Assembly (NCBI RefSeq): GCF_002914585.1
Contig: NZ_PDDM01000001.1
Span: forward strand, 1-64,000
DNA length: 64,000 bases
From: Pseudanabaena sp. BC1403
GTDB lineage: Bacteria > Cyanobacteriota > Cyanobacteriia > Pseudanabaenales > Pseudanabaenaceae
Direction of reading: 5' to 3'
How positions within the stretch are numbered: the first letter of the stretch is position 1; each line of letters begins with the position of its first letter. Below are positions 15,788-24,062 of the stretch, one piece after another. A program made the position numbers and the translations under genes. The notes under the pieces were generated by a model. The model saw nothing but the letters and a program-made list of their open reading frames with translations, made no database searches and had not been told where the DNA came from.

Positions 15788-16402
15788 CTACAAAAGGCTT
15801 TCTAATTCTGGTATTGCGGATAATTCTACATCTTCATAAATTAGCGATAAGGAGCATTGAAAATTAATACTAGTTAACTCAAAAAAATCAGGATTAGCAG
15901 TTTCGGCAAAATCCTCTGGATAGCTAGTTAATTCCCATTTACCAGCATTCCCTCGACGATAAACATCAATGCTAATTTTCTCAGCATCAATCAAGACATA
16001 CTCTAGCAAAGTAGGAAAACGGCGGTAGTATTTAAACTTATCTCCGCGATCGAAACCTGCTGTACTTGGTGATAAAACTTCTATAATCAGTTTTGGAAAG
16101 GAAATAACTTGACGCGATCGCCGATCTTGTTCATTACAAATGACTACCACATCAGGATAGAAATAGGCTTTTGCATTGCTAACTTGCACCTTAACATCAG
16201 CAACATTAATGCGGCAGCCTATCGCTTTTAAATGCCCTCGGAGTGCATTGTAAGCATTCAAAGCTATGTCGTTGTGAGCAATAGTTCCGCCAGCCATCGC
16301 ATAAACTTCACCATCAATATATTCATGACGAACTTGTTGTTCTGCTTCCCATGTCAGATATTCTTCAGGTGAGAAGAACTGCTTTTGAAGATTAGCAATC
16401 AT
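15788..16402 (-). CDS. Uma2-family (DUF820) PD-(D/E)XK nuclease-like protein
   Basis: About 204 residues from the ATG at 16402 (MIANLQKQFFSPEEYLTWE); a longer start at 16438 is possible but the family usually begins at this point. Family motifs are RHEYIDGEVYAMAGG, the metal-binding YFYPDVVVICNE (Asp), FPKLIIEVLSPST (Glu) and EYVLIDAEKISIDVY. Uma2 proteins are very numerous in cyanobacteria and resemble restriction-type nucleases, but their biological role is unknown. A 3' relic of a similar gene lies at 13558. Confidence 0.88.
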   Translation of the reverse strand: MIANLQKQFFSPEEYLTWEAEQQVRHEYIDGEVYAMAGGTIAHNDIALNAYNALRGHLKAIGCRINVADVKVQVSNAKAYFYPDVVVICNEQDRRSRQVISFPKLIIEVLSPSTAGFDRGDKFKYYRRFPTLLEYVLIDAEKISIDVYRRGNAGKWELTSYPEDFAETANPDFFELTSINFQCSLSLIYEDVELSAIPELESLL

Positions 16403-16462
16403 CAATTTTTTCCCGTAACCTCTTCTTAAAAATAGCACATTTACGATTTACGCAAACGACGG

Positions 16463-16498
16463 AAACGGAGTGGCAACTCATGAATTGCCACTCCGTTT
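16463..16498 (-). terminator. Hairpin terminator after the stress-protein gene
   Basis: AAACGGAGTGGCAA at 16463-16476 pairs perfectly with TTGCCACTCCGTTT at 16485-16498 across an 8-nt loop. It lies between two minus-strand genes, downstream of the one ending at 16577. On the minus strand the stem ends in a short T-run. Confidence 0.65.
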
Positions 16499-16576
16499 TC
16501 TTTGAGAAATCCTAAAACAAGTATTTAAGCAAACATTTAAGAATTACTTCGATCTGCACAACATCAGAACCTAATG

Positions 16577-17122
16577 TTAGAACTTATCAAAAGTTATCCA
16601 ATCTTGAATGTTTTCATTCTTCAGAATCAACGCAGCGCGATCAATTTCAGTATCAGTGCCCTCGATTGCTACTAAATAATTTCCTTGCGCCAAAAGATCG
16701 CTGTAATGTTTAGACTGTTCTTCGGAAATACCAGCGCCGATCGCACCTCCTAGCAATCCACCTGATAAAGCACCATAAAAGGCTCCCGTTGCCATTCCCA
16801 CTAATAAGACTGCACCTCCGCCAGCGGGAAATGCTAGGGTTGAGAGTCCTGCAACGACACCACCGACAACGCTTCCCAAAGCACCAGCGTCTAAAGCGCC
16901 ATGTCCGATTTGAGTGCTCGTGCGATCGCGTGCAAACTGTCTCTCAGACTGCACTACTGGCTCTATTAAACCTCCTATAGTTGTGTCTTCTGAATTAAGA
17001 TGCTCAACAACTACCGAAACTTTATTCATTGGAAATTCAGACTCTCTAAGTTGCGAGATCGCAGACTCAAGAATTTGGCGATCGGGAAATATCCCAATCG
17101 CATTTTTATGTTTTAACGCCAT
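16577..17122 (-). CDS. General stress protein (YflT/17M-like) with glycine-zipper segment
   Basis: About 181 residues from the ATG at 17122, preceded by GAGAG at good spacing. The N-terminal NAIGIFPDRQILESAISQLRES motif (about 6-27) is the general stress protein 17M-like alpha/beta repeat seen in many cyanobacterial proteins. The middle (about 80-140) is a Gly/Ala-rich double membrane-type segment (VVGGVVAGLSTLAFPAGGG, then ALSGGLLGGAIGAGIS). It is probably membrane associated. Neighbouring genes also look stress related. The molecular role is unknown. Confidence 0.7.
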   Translation of the reverse strand: MALKHKNAIGIFPDRQILESAISQLRESEFPMNKVSVVVEHLNSEDTTIGGLIEPVVQSERQFARDRTSTQIGHGALDAGALGSVVGGVVAGLSTLAFPAGGGAVLLVGMATGAFYGALSGGLLGGAIGAGISEEQSKHYSDLLAQGNYLVAIEGTDTEIDRAALILKNENIQDWITFDKF

Positions 17123-17138
17123 ACCAAATTCTCTCAAT

Positions 17139-17441
17139 TTAAATAGGTTTAATATCCCATCCAGTTAGTTCATCAACAGAAAAAATCTGACCTACGGTAA
17201 TTGCTTGCGTTCCTCTCTCTCTGATCTGCTCAATCTGCTTATTTCCGTAATCATTCACCTCAGTAATTCTAAAAACTACTTTATTGGAATTTTCGATTAC
17301 TATTCCTTCAAAGGTGATGTTGGTATTTAGTCTCCCAATGGGATCGGGGCGATCGGGAGACTGAGGGAATTCAGATCCTTTATGGATCGTGCCAATAATT
17401 TTCCCATCCAGCTTAAATTTATCTTGGGTATGATTTTTCAT
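17139..17441 (-). CDS. Hypothetical protein, small
   Basis: 100 residues, soluble and beta-rich (LDGKIIGTIHKGSEF, FEGIVIENSNKVVFRITEVNDYG). No family recognised and no signal peptide. The stop is 16 bp upstream of the stress-protein ATG, so the two are probably cotranscribed on the minus strand. Confidence 0.6.
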   Translation of the reverse strand: MKNHTQDKFKLDGKIIGTIHKGSEFPQSPDRPDPIGRLNTNITFEGIVIENSNKVVFRITEVNDYGNKQIEQIRERGTQAITVGQIFSVDELTGWDIKPI

Positions 17442-17491
17442 GTTCTATTTAAGTCTAAATTATTTACGAATGGATAGAGATAGCTCATATA

Positions 17492-17773
17492 CTATAGAGC
17501 GTCAATCTTTTTAGCTAGCTCAATATCTAGATTGCTAATTCCATCTACATCATGGGTAGCCAGATCGATTACAACACGATTGTAGACATTGAACAATTCA
17601 GGATGATGATCCATTTTATCGGCAGCAAAAGCAACCTTAGTCATAAAGGTAAAAGCATCAACAAAGCTATCAAACTTGAAAGCTCTATTTAACTTTCCAT
17701 CAACCACTTTCCACTCAGGTAGTTTTGCGATCGCAGTTGTAATCTCGTTGTCTGTCAATTTTGCTTTAGGCAT
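17492..17773 (-). CDS. Pterin-4a-carbinolamine dehydratase
   Basis: About 93 residues from the ATG at 17773 (MPKAKLTDNEITTAIAKLPEW). It has the family signature KMDHHPELFNVYNRVVIDL with the catalytic His pair, and the ATHDVDGISNLDIELAKKID C-terminus. These enzymes dehydrate 4a-hydroxytetrahydropterin. In cyanobacteria, many of which lack phenylalanine hydroxylase, related proteins have been suggested to have other roles. No pterin-dependent partner gene is visible nearby. Confidence 0.92.
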   Translation of the reverse strand: MPKAKLTDNEITTAIAKLPEWKVVDGKLNRAFKFDSFVDAFTFMTKVAFAADKMDHHPELFNVYNRVVIDLATHDVDGISNLDIELAKKIDAL

Positions 17774-17847
17774 AGAAAACAATCAGGGTGTAATGGTTTT
17801 AAACTTAGAATTACGCAGAAATGTCTTGAGTTCCACATTTCATCGTA

Positions 17848-17875
17848 GTAGGGGCAATTCATGAATTGCCCCTAC
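17848..17875. terminator. 28-bp perfect palindrome after the CsbD gene
   Basis: GTAGGGGCAATTCATGAATT continues as GCCCCTAC; the whole 28 bp is a perfect palindrome. It lies 9 bp past the stop of the minus-strand CsbD gene. It shares the GCAATTCATGAATTGC core type with the hairpin at 16463 and is a common cyanobacterial palindromic repeat that could serve as terminator. Confidence 0.6.
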
Positions 17876-17883
17876 TCAACAAA

Positions 17884-18066
17884 TTAGTCAACAGCTTTTT
17901 TGACTTTATCTTTGACATCTTCAGCAGCATTACGCACATTTGCCTCAACTTGTTTGGCATTGCCCTGCATCTGATCTTTTTTATTTCCAGTCAAATCACC
18001 GACTGTTTCTTGAACTTTGCCTTCAACATTTTTAGCAACAGCTTTAGCTCTATTTTCTAAACTCAT
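17884..18066 (-). CDS. CsbD-family stress protein
   Basis: 60 residues, highly charged and helical: MSLENRAKAVAKNVEGKVQE followed by TVGDLTGNKKDQMQGNAKQV. This is the CsbD pattern (a ..K.EG..QE..G..TG.......G...Q.. repeat). CsbD proteins are general-stress proteins of unknown molecular function. It is a single gene on the minus strand with its own downstream palindrome. Confidence 0.88.
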   Translation of the reverse strand: MSLENRAKAVAKNVEGKVQETVGDLTGNKKDQMQGNAKQVEANVRNAAEDVKDKVKKAVD

Positions 18067-18223
18067 GGTTTACTCCTTAATTTGAGAATATTTACTAGAG
18101 ATGAATTAACAACTCTGGCTTATGGAGTTACTATGACAGGCGATCGATTGATTTCCTGATTGAATTGATTGAATATGATATAAACCTTTATCAAAAGATA
18201 TCAGGTTAGTTTTTAACTATATC

Positions 18224-18279
18224 AAAGCCCAATAATTAATTGGCAGTGGAGAAGCTCCACCAATCAATTCTTGGGCTTT
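18224..18279. repeat. Long hairpin between CsbD and DUF1345 genes
   Basis: AAAGCCCAATAATTAATTGG from 18224 pairs with a near-complementary arm ending GGGCTTT at 18279, with an inner GTGGAG/CTCCAC stem. It lies downstream of the minus-strand DUF1345 gene (stop at 18407), where it may terminate transcription. It contains no ORF. Confidence 0.55.
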
Positions 18280-18406
18280 ATGCCCAATTATACTGGGCGA
18301 CATCTATAAGGAATAAACCTATTATTTGAAATTATGTTTGTACATTGTATAAATTGTATAATTTGTACTAAAACCCTACAAATCATTACAATAGAAAGCT
18401 AATAAA

Positions 18407-19108
18407 TCACTGAATTAAGCCAGCAATAATGTTAATACTCATTGCTACAATAGCAGTGTTAAAGAAAAAAGAAATAATACCATGCAACAAAGATAATCTC
18501 CTTAGCGATCGCGAGGTAATCTGCACATCAGAAACTTGGCTAGTCATCCCAATTACAAACGAGAAATATAGAAAATCCCAATAGTCTGGCTCAATATCTT
18601 CAGGAAAATCTAGACCCCCTGCTTTAGTATCACAATATATTTGATGATCTTGATAATATTCGTGTGCATAGTGCATCGCAAAAATTGTGTGGACAAGTAA
18701 CCATGAACCAATAATCGTAATCACCGCAAGAATTACATGAGGAATTACAATATTTATATCTTGCCCTTTGGCTTCTCTCAAAATAATCGCGATCGCTAAT
18801 ATACTGGCACAAGCCGCCGCCGTAATTAAGCTCAAAATCACCAGTCGTCCTTCATCTTGACTTTGAGCGTTGCGACGCATTGTTTTTGCTTTTGCTTGGA
18901 TCATTAATATCCAAGTTGCTAATAAAAAACTAATCATTCCTGCATTCCATATACAGAGAATGCGTGTGGATAGGCTAAACCAATGAGGCAATAAAACTGC
19001 AACAATTACAGCAACGAGAATCGATAAAATCAGGCGCGATCGCACTCTCCATTGATGAGAAAGTTCATTTTTGACCAAAGTTTTTTGAGATTTTTTCAGT
19101 AAGGTCAT
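18407..19108 (-). CDS. DUF1345 membrane protein
   Basis: About 233 residues from the ATG at 19108. Five hydrophobic segments and the family's DFLYFSFVIGMTSQVSDVQI motif (around 187-206), preceded by the acidic stretch GGLDFPEDIEPDYWD, match DUF1345. The RRLSLLHGIISFFFNTAIVAM end is also typical. It is a plasma-membrane protein of unknown function. It is transcribed divergently from the MFS gene at 19143, sharing a 34-bp gap. Confidence 0.85.
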   Translation of the reverse strand: MTLLKKSQKTLVKNELSHQWRVRSRLILSILVAVIVAVLLPHWFSLSTRILCIWNAGMISFLLATWILMIQAKAKTMRRNAQSQDEGRLVILSLITAAACASILAIAIILREAKGQDINIVIPHVILAVITIIGSWLLVHTIFAMHYAHEYYQDHQIYCDTKAGGLDFPEDIEPDYWDFLYFSFVIGMTSQVSDVQITSRSLRRLSLLHGIISFFFNTAIVAMSINIIAGLIQ

Positions 19109-19142
19109 TGTCAATCCAATTCATCCAATATCTAGGTTTATT

Positions 19143-20471
19143 TTGATCATCGAAACATATGCTGAAAAAGAAAAAGAAATAAAGGTATCCGTTCGTACTA
19201 GCCTCCGTGCATCAAGTATTGATGGCAGTTTATCAACAATTTTTAGTAATATCACAGGTGGTGTTTTACTTAGTAGTTTTTTGATAGATTTAGGTGCGAG
19301 TCCCTTTGAAATTGGGATGGTAGCTTCTTTGCCAATGTTAGCAAATCTCTTGCAGCCTTTAGGTGCATTATTATCTAACCGTTCTCATAGTCGTCATGAC
19401 TATGGAATCTGGATTTTTTTGCCGTCGCGACTGCTTTGGTTAATTTTACTCATCGGTATTATTCTAAAAGGTACAGATGATAATCTTTCTAGTGAACTAG
19501 TCTATTTGACATTAACTTTGGTGATCACTTCCAATATTTTAGGGGCGATGGGAAGTGCTTCTTGGATGAGTTGGCTCGCAACATTAGTTCCCAAAAAATT
19601 GCGGGGGCGATACTATAGTGCGCGTAGCATCATTAGTAATGTTACAGGTTTACTCTGTTTACCGATCGCTAGTTTTATAATCTCTAATTGGCAAGGTGGG
19701 AGCATTACTGGATATGGTCTGGTACTGAGTGGGGGTATTGTCGCAGGTGTGGCAAGCCTGACCTGCCAACACTTTATGATTGATATTAATCCTCAAAAAC
19801 ATCGAACTGCTCTTCAAGTAGAATGTCAATCTGAACTGAAAAAGGAAGAAGAACATCATCAAGGAAATCTATTTAATAATCTCATCGCACCGTTTCAAGA
19901 TCGCAATCTGATCACTTTTCTAGTCTATGTTGCTTTTTGGGGATTTGCTGTTAATCTCAGTACGCCATTTTTTAATCTCTATATGTTAGAGAATCTCGGT
20001 GTTGATATCACATGGGTAACTCTATTTAGTAGTCTCTCCAGTGGTGCAAATATGTTGATGCTATTGGTATGGGGAAGATTGAGCGATCGCTTTGGCAATC
20101 GTCCTCTCTTAATATTTGTGGGTATCGCGATCTCATTCACACCTTTATTTTGGTTGCTGACTGGTATATCTCAAGTGCGAGAACAATTATGGCTATATCT
20201 GAGTATCTTCCATCTATTTTTAGGAGGAACTTGGGCGGCGATTGATTTAGGGAATAATAATATCCAGATTGGTATTGCACCGCTAGAACATAATGCAACT
20301 TTTTTTGCGATCGTCTCTGCGATCGCAGGTATCAGTAGTGCCTTAGGCGCAACCTTAGGCGGTGGTTTGGCTCAATATGCCCATTATGAAGGGATTTTTG
20401 GTGTGTTTTTCATTTCCGCAATTCTTCGTTTATTTGCAGTTATTCCTTTACTATTTGTGCGTGAAAATTAG
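19143..20471 (+). CDS. MFS transporter
   Basis: 442 residues with about 12 hydrophobic segments. The first helix region (DGSLSTIFSNITGGVLLSSF) and LVPKKLRGRYYSARS (loop motif, about 149-163) followed later by GRLSDRFGNRPLL, the second MFS loop signature, support the call. The start appears to be TTG at 19143 because no ATG exists before the first helices. Substrate unknown. It is convergent with the small membrane-protein pair at 20499-21253. Confidence 0.85.
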   Translation: MIIETYAEKEKEIKVSVRTSLRASSIDGSLSTIFSNITGGVLLSSFLIDLGASPFEIGMVASLPMLANLLQPLGALLSNRSHSRHDYGIWIFLPSRLLWLILLIGIILKGTDDNLSSELVYLTLTLVITSNILGAMGSASWMSWLATLVPKKLRGRYYSARSIISNVTGLLCLPIASFIISNWQGGSITGYGLVLSGGIVAGVASLTCQHFMIDINPQKHRTALQVECQSELKKEEEHHQGNLFNNLIAPFQDRNLITFLVYVAFWGFAVNLSTPFFNLYMLENLGVDITWVTLFSSLSSGANMLMLLVWGRLSDRFGNRPLLIFVGIAISFTPLFWLLTGISQVREQLWLYLSIFHLFLGGTWAAIDLGNNNIQIGIAPLEHNATFFAIVSAIAGISSALGATLGGGLAQYAHYEGIFGVFFISAILRLFAVIPLLFVREN

Positions 20472-20496
20472 ATGGCGATGCGATCGTCATCTAATT
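20466..20496. terminator. Bidirectional hairpin between convergent genes
   Basis: AATTAGATG at 20466-20474 pairs with CATCTAATT at 20488-20496 and encloses GCGATGCGATCG. It lies between the MFS stop codon and the stop of the minus-strand gene at 20499, as expected for a shared terminator. Confidence 0.5.
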
Positions 20497-20498
20497 CA

Positions 20499-20768
20499 CT
20501 AAATTTTCGAGGCAATTAAACTAACAAGGACTAAAATCCCTAATGCTCTGCGAAAGTAATTAACGCCTTGAAATAATTCTTCCCAAGCCCAAGTAAACAA
20601 AGAGCCAAAAGCTAGTACTTCCAATCCAATACTGATTTTACCTGTTGTAAAAATTAGCTTTAATAAACTAGCTACAATCCAAACGATGAGAGGTAAGTTT
20701 GGCATCTGCGCTAGAACAATTTTGCCTTCGTTGTCCCGAAACACTTTATTAAACAACGTATCTTCCAT
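20499..20768 (-). CDS. Small membrane protein
   Basis: 89 residues with two or three hydrophobic segments (LPLIVWIVASLLKLIF, LEVLAFGSLFTWAWEELF, ALGILVLVSLIASKI). Not recognised beyond being an integral membrane protein. Its ATG overlaps the stop of the upstream gene (TAATG), so the two are translationally coupled. Confidence 0.65.
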   Translation of the reverse strand: MEDTLFNKVFRDNEGKIVLAQMPNLPLIVWIVASLLKLIFTTGKISIGLEVLAFGSLFTWAWEELFQGVNYFRRALGILVLVSLIASKI

Positions 20769-21253
20769 TAAACCGCTCGCTTTTTTGGTATTTCTACAAG
20801 TATAGAGATTACAAGAAAGCTTAGTCCGATGATCTTGAGCAAGGCATTAGCTGCATGGGCATATTCCCATTGATCGCGATACTGTATCCAAGTTGATGGA
20901 ATGGGAGTGGTCAACCATTTAGCGAATTCCGCATTTATTGGCGCGATAAATATCATCCAACTCACAAATGCGATCGCTAAGAGCATTGCTCCCCCCAATG
21001 TCCAGTAGAATGTTGAACCATGCTTACGAACTAGAAATACGAGAATACTTGCAGTCAAAATAGCGGCAATTTCCAAGAATGCACCGACTGTACCAAACAA
21101 CCGATAAATATTTTCAATAACTGTCACTCTGATCCAAAGTTGTTGGTCAAACTGCATTCTTTGCGGTAATTCTAGCAAATGTGTCATCGACAAACTAAGA
21201 CTAAACGCAGCCAGCATCAGGGTGATGAATCGCCAAACTTGAATGAATCTCAT
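20768..21253 (-). CDS. DUF1772-like membrane protein
   Basis: 161 residues with four hydrophobic segments. The early FSLSLSMTHLLELPQRMQF segment and the late WIQYRDQWEYAHAANALLKI segment (Trp, Arg, Trp-Glu, His) resemble the DUF1772/anthrone-oxygenase-like family. Plasma-membrane location. First gene of a two-gene minus-strand operon. Assignment to the family is moderate and the function unknown. Confidence 0.6.
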   Translation of the reverse strand: MRFIQVWRFITLMLAAFSLSLSMTHLLELPQRMQFDQQLWIRVTVIENIYRLFGTVGAFLEIAAILTASILVFLVRKHGSTFYWTLGGAMLLAIAFVSWMIFIAPINAEFAKWLTTPIPSTWIQYRDQWEYAHAANALLKIIGLSFLVISILVEIPKKRAV

Positions 21254-21454
21254 TTTGTTTTGTCAGATATATAATTATTTGAGATTGCGATTTCTCGCGA
21301 AGCGAGTTTATAGATGCCGAGTTTCAATCGGAGTAGATTGCCTGTTGTTGTTAAGTCAATAACAACTACCTAATTTCACAGATGAAGCGCTGGATGAAAG
21401 GTTTTATAATAAATTTCAAGGATTAAATAAAGCCGAAACTGCGTTCAACCTGAA

Positions 21455-21715
21455 TTAATTATCATCAGCCGATGCAGAATCTAATTCCCAGCGATCGCGA
21501 TCGCGCTTTAGGAGCATTTCTTCGGTATCAATGGGAGTATTATCATCTACCACAATTCCCACCGCTTCCGCCAATTCTTCCGTGTCATTTTGACTAGGAA
21601 CTGCGGTACTACCGCCAACGGCTTCATCGCCATTTACTTCAGCTCGATAGGCATCATTCTCAGCATCGTCGGCTGAATCTGCACCTGATAATAAATTTGA
21701 TAGTTGGTCTTGCAT
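21455..21715 (-). CDS. DUF6335-type acidic protein
   Basis: 86 residues, very acidic. The pattern DAYRAEVNGDEAVGGSTAVP, then a TEELAEAVGIVV segment, and the C-terminal RDRDRWELDSASADD matches the small cyanobacterial DUF6335 family. Probably cytosolic and of unknown role. Single gene, minus strand. Confidence 0.65.
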   Translation of the reverse strand: MQDQLSNLLSGADSADDAENDAYRAEVNGDEAVGGSTAVPSQNDTEELAEAVGIVVDDNTPIDTEEMLLKRDRDRWELDSASADDN

Positions 21716-21864
21716 ATATATTCTCCTGTTGATTTAAATATTTATTTGCGATCGCTTCATTTGTTAATCGCTCTCTCAAAGTCCTACAGCTTACGATTAA
21801 GCTGGCAAATTCAGCCACAAGATTTTATTCATTCAAAAAATTGTTCATAGGCATATCCCAAACT

Positions 21865-22536
21865 TCAACTCAAAAGATCGTATTTACCACCACGCTCTAA
21901 TGCTTTTTTGTACGCAGGACGGCTGTGGATGCGATTCAAGAATGTCATAAGTTTTGGGCGACTTGCGTTCAGTCCAGCCCTTGCTACTGCTGCCTCCAGT
22001 GGAAAACTGATTTGGATATCGGCTGCGGTAAATTCGTTCCCAGCAAACCATGTATTTCTTCCAATCTCTGCTTCCATATAATCTAAGTGCTGTGCAATCT
22101 GAGGTTCAATAAACGAGCTTTTGACGCGATTGGTGATTGACCGAGCAATCGGGCGCACAAAAAAGAGCATTGGACTCTTCTCGATTTGATCGAAGATAAG
22201 CTTAAGTAATAGCGGTGGCATAGCAGAACCTTCGGCGTAATGCAACCAGTAGGTGTAACGCAGATGTTCTGGTGTGTCTAGAGCAGGTCTCAAGCGTCCG
22301 TTGCCATAGCGATCGACTAGATACTCGATAATGGCTCCAGATTCGGCAAGAGTCAGTTCGCCATCAGTAATCACAGGTGATTTGCCGAGTGGATGGATCT
22401 TCCGTAGAGATGCGGGAGCCAACATAGTTTTGGGATCACGTTCGTAGCGCTTGATTTCGTATGGCAGTCCAAGTTCTTCTAGTAGCCAAAGCACCCGTTG
22501 GGAGCGAGAGTTATTTAAATGGTGAACGGTAATCAT
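21865..22536 (-). CDS. Glutathione S-transferase
   Basis: 223 residues with the N-terminal thioredoxin-like domain (ITVHHLNNSRSQRVLWLLEE, active-site Ser region; later GKSPVITDGELTLAESGAII with the conserved ES that binds the gamma-glutamyl group). The helical C-terminal domain ends FTAADIQISFPLEAAV, the GST N-capping box. Likely cytosolic detoxification. Its start is 10 bp downstream of the preceding small secreted-protein gene on the same strand. Confidence 0.9.
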   Translation of the reverse strand: MITVHHLNNSRSQRVLWLLEELGLPYEIKRYERDPKTMLAPASLRKIHPLGKSPVITDGELTLAESGAIIEYLVDRYGNGRLRPALDTPEHLRYTYWLHYAEGSAMPPLLLKLIFDQIEKSPMLFFVRPIARSITNRVKSSFIEPQIAQHLDYMEAEIGRNTWFAGNEFTAADIQISFPLEAAVARAGLNASRPKLMTFLNRIHSRPAYKKALERGGKYDLLS

Positions 22537-22546
22537 GAAACTTTTC

Positions 22547-22894
22547 TCATTTTGTTGAAGTAGTTTGACAGGTTACAACTCCTTCTTTTTGAGTGTTTGC
22601 ATCAGGGTTGCTACCCATCGCCCGAACCTTCATACTCGGCTGATAGCCTGGATAGCAACGCATTAAAACCGTATCACCATCACGAGTTATATACATCACA
22701 CTAATCGGTTTGCCTCCCAAAATAGCGGTTTCTAGATAAGGAGCAGTGGCAGCAGTGGCAATCAATTCAGGCTGAGGTGTAGTTACTGAATCGGACAGAA
22801 TAGAATTCGCTCCTAGAGGTTGTAAATAGAGCATTAAGAATGTTGTAGCGATCGCCAATATTGCCACAAATAACTTAGAAGATCGTTTAAACAT
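22547..22894 (-). CDS. Small exported protein
   Basis: 115 residues with an N-terminal signal-type segment (KLFVAILAIATTFLMLYLQP, about 7-26). The rest is a small domain with two cysteines (MRCYPGYQPS and GVVTCQT) that could form a disulphide. No family recognised. It is probably periplasmic and cotranscribed with the GST gene. Confidence 0.6.
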   Translation of the reverse strand: MFKRSSKLFVAILAIATTFLMLYLQPLGANSILSDSVTTPQPELIATAATAPYLETAILGGKPISVMYITRDGDTVLMRCYPGYQPSMKVRAMGSNPDANTQKEGVVTCQTTSTK

Positions 22895-22924
22895 TATCTA
22901 ACCTTTTTTTGTAAATCAAAAAAG

Positions 22925-22955
22925 TCGAGAAGTGGCGCAAAGCGCCACTTCTCGA
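22925..22955 (-). terminator. Rho-independent terminator of dps
   Basis: TCGAGAAGTGGCGC at 22925-22938 pairs perfectly with GCGCCACTTCTCGA at 22942-22955, with a 3-nt loop. On the minus strand the stem is followed by CTTTTTTG. It starts one base after the dps stop codon. Confidence 0.85.
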
Positions 22956-23492
22956 TTATACTCCTACCATTTTCTTATTCATCTCTGGTTTTGTACCATT
23001 GGATTCCACAGCTTCGCCTTCAATGAAAGAGCGTAGCATCCACGCAGTTTGTTCATGCTGCTCCATCAAACCAGTGAGAAAGTCGGCGGTTCCGTCATCT
23101 TTAAACTTGTTGCTACTTTGCTCAATATGATCACGCAAATTTCGCACAATCTGTTCATGATCCTCTAGCAATTGTGACACCATACCCGTTGCGGTGGGAA
23201 CCTTGCCAGCATGTTCTTTGAGAGAACAGATTTTCAGAAATCCTTCCATCGTTCCGACTGGATAGCCGCCCAATGTCCTGACTCGTTCAGCGATCGCATC
23301 AACATTGATTGTAAGCGCTTCATAGTGCTCTTGCCATAGTTTATGCAAGGTCATGAATTGTGGCCCAACTACATCCCAATGATATTTTTTGGTTTTGACA
23401 AGCAGCAAATAGCTGTCCGACAAATCTTGATTGAGTAAATCGATTACGCCTTGGCGTTGTGTGTCGGTTAAGCCAATATTGATTGCCTTCAT
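22956..23492 (-). CDS. dps: Dps-family ferritin-like protein
   Basis: 178 residues. The ferroxidase signature TKKYHWDVVGPQFMTLHKLW (about 34-53) continues with QEHYEALTINVDAIAERVR, giving the intersubunit His, Asp and Glu ligands of Dps. Dps dodecamers oxidise Fe(II) with peroxide, store iron and protect DNA. The protein is cytosolic. The C-terminal tail is short and slightly basic. It has a strong terminator and a GGAGACTT-type ribosome site upstream of the ATG. Confidence 0.93.
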   Translation of the reverse strand: MKAINIGLTDTQRQGVIDLLNQDLSDSYLLLVKTKKYHWDVVGPQFMTLHKLWQEHYEALTINVDAIAERVRTLGGYPVGTMEGFLKICSLKEHAGKVPTATGMVSQLLEDHEQIVRNLRDHIEQSSNKFKDDGTADFLTGLMEQHEQTAWMLRSFIEGEAVESNGTKPEMNKKMVGV

Positions 23493-23558
23493 GGTTTAAG
23501 TCTCCTTAAATTATTTGTAGTTTTAGAAAATCAAACTCAGCCTTTGGTGTATTAGCTT

Positions 23559-23701
23559 AGAAACCATTTAAGAATTGATCTAGATCCCCCCCAGCCCCCC
23601 TTAAAAAGGGGGGAGAATTTAATACCTCCCCCTTTTTAAGGGGGATTGAGGGGGATCTCTTGGAGCTTTTGACCGCAGAAAGTAATTCTTAAATGGTTTC
23701 T
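23559..23701. repeat. 143-bp MITE-like element with internal C/G-rich palindrome
   Basis: The ends AGAAACCATTTAAGAATT (23559-23576) and AATTCTTAAATGGTTTCT (23684-23701) are perfect 18-bp inverted repeats. Inside, a C-rich arm ending AAAAAGGGGGG pairs with a G-rich arm beginning CCTCCCCCTTTTTAAGG, a motif common in cyanobacterial intergenic DNA. There is no coding potential. The following 23702-24062 region holds no recognisable gene and is the upstream region of the sucrose synthase gene. Confidence 0.75.
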
Positions 23702-24062
23702 TATATAAGGCTTACTCCAAAATTCAAAAATGTATTTAGCATCTCGATTTCCAATAGGATTACATATGTATGATGGAGATAGTGTTGCAGAACGTCTTAG
23801 AACGTATACTTTGCATGAGTAATCCTCAAATATTGACCTAAAGAGATAGATATATTTGAAGGACTAACCTCTTTAGGGCGCTATCAAATTCTGCGCAAGT
23901 CCTAAATTTGAGGAAATGTATAGGCATTGTATGAGTTGAATGACTTGTATCACAACGTCTTAAAGCTTTACGAACCTGCATGAATATTTTCCCGTCGCCC
24001 ACGAAAAGAGAGCTACAGTAGAGAAACTAAGTTAGAGCGATCGCCAATTATGGAATTAGGAT

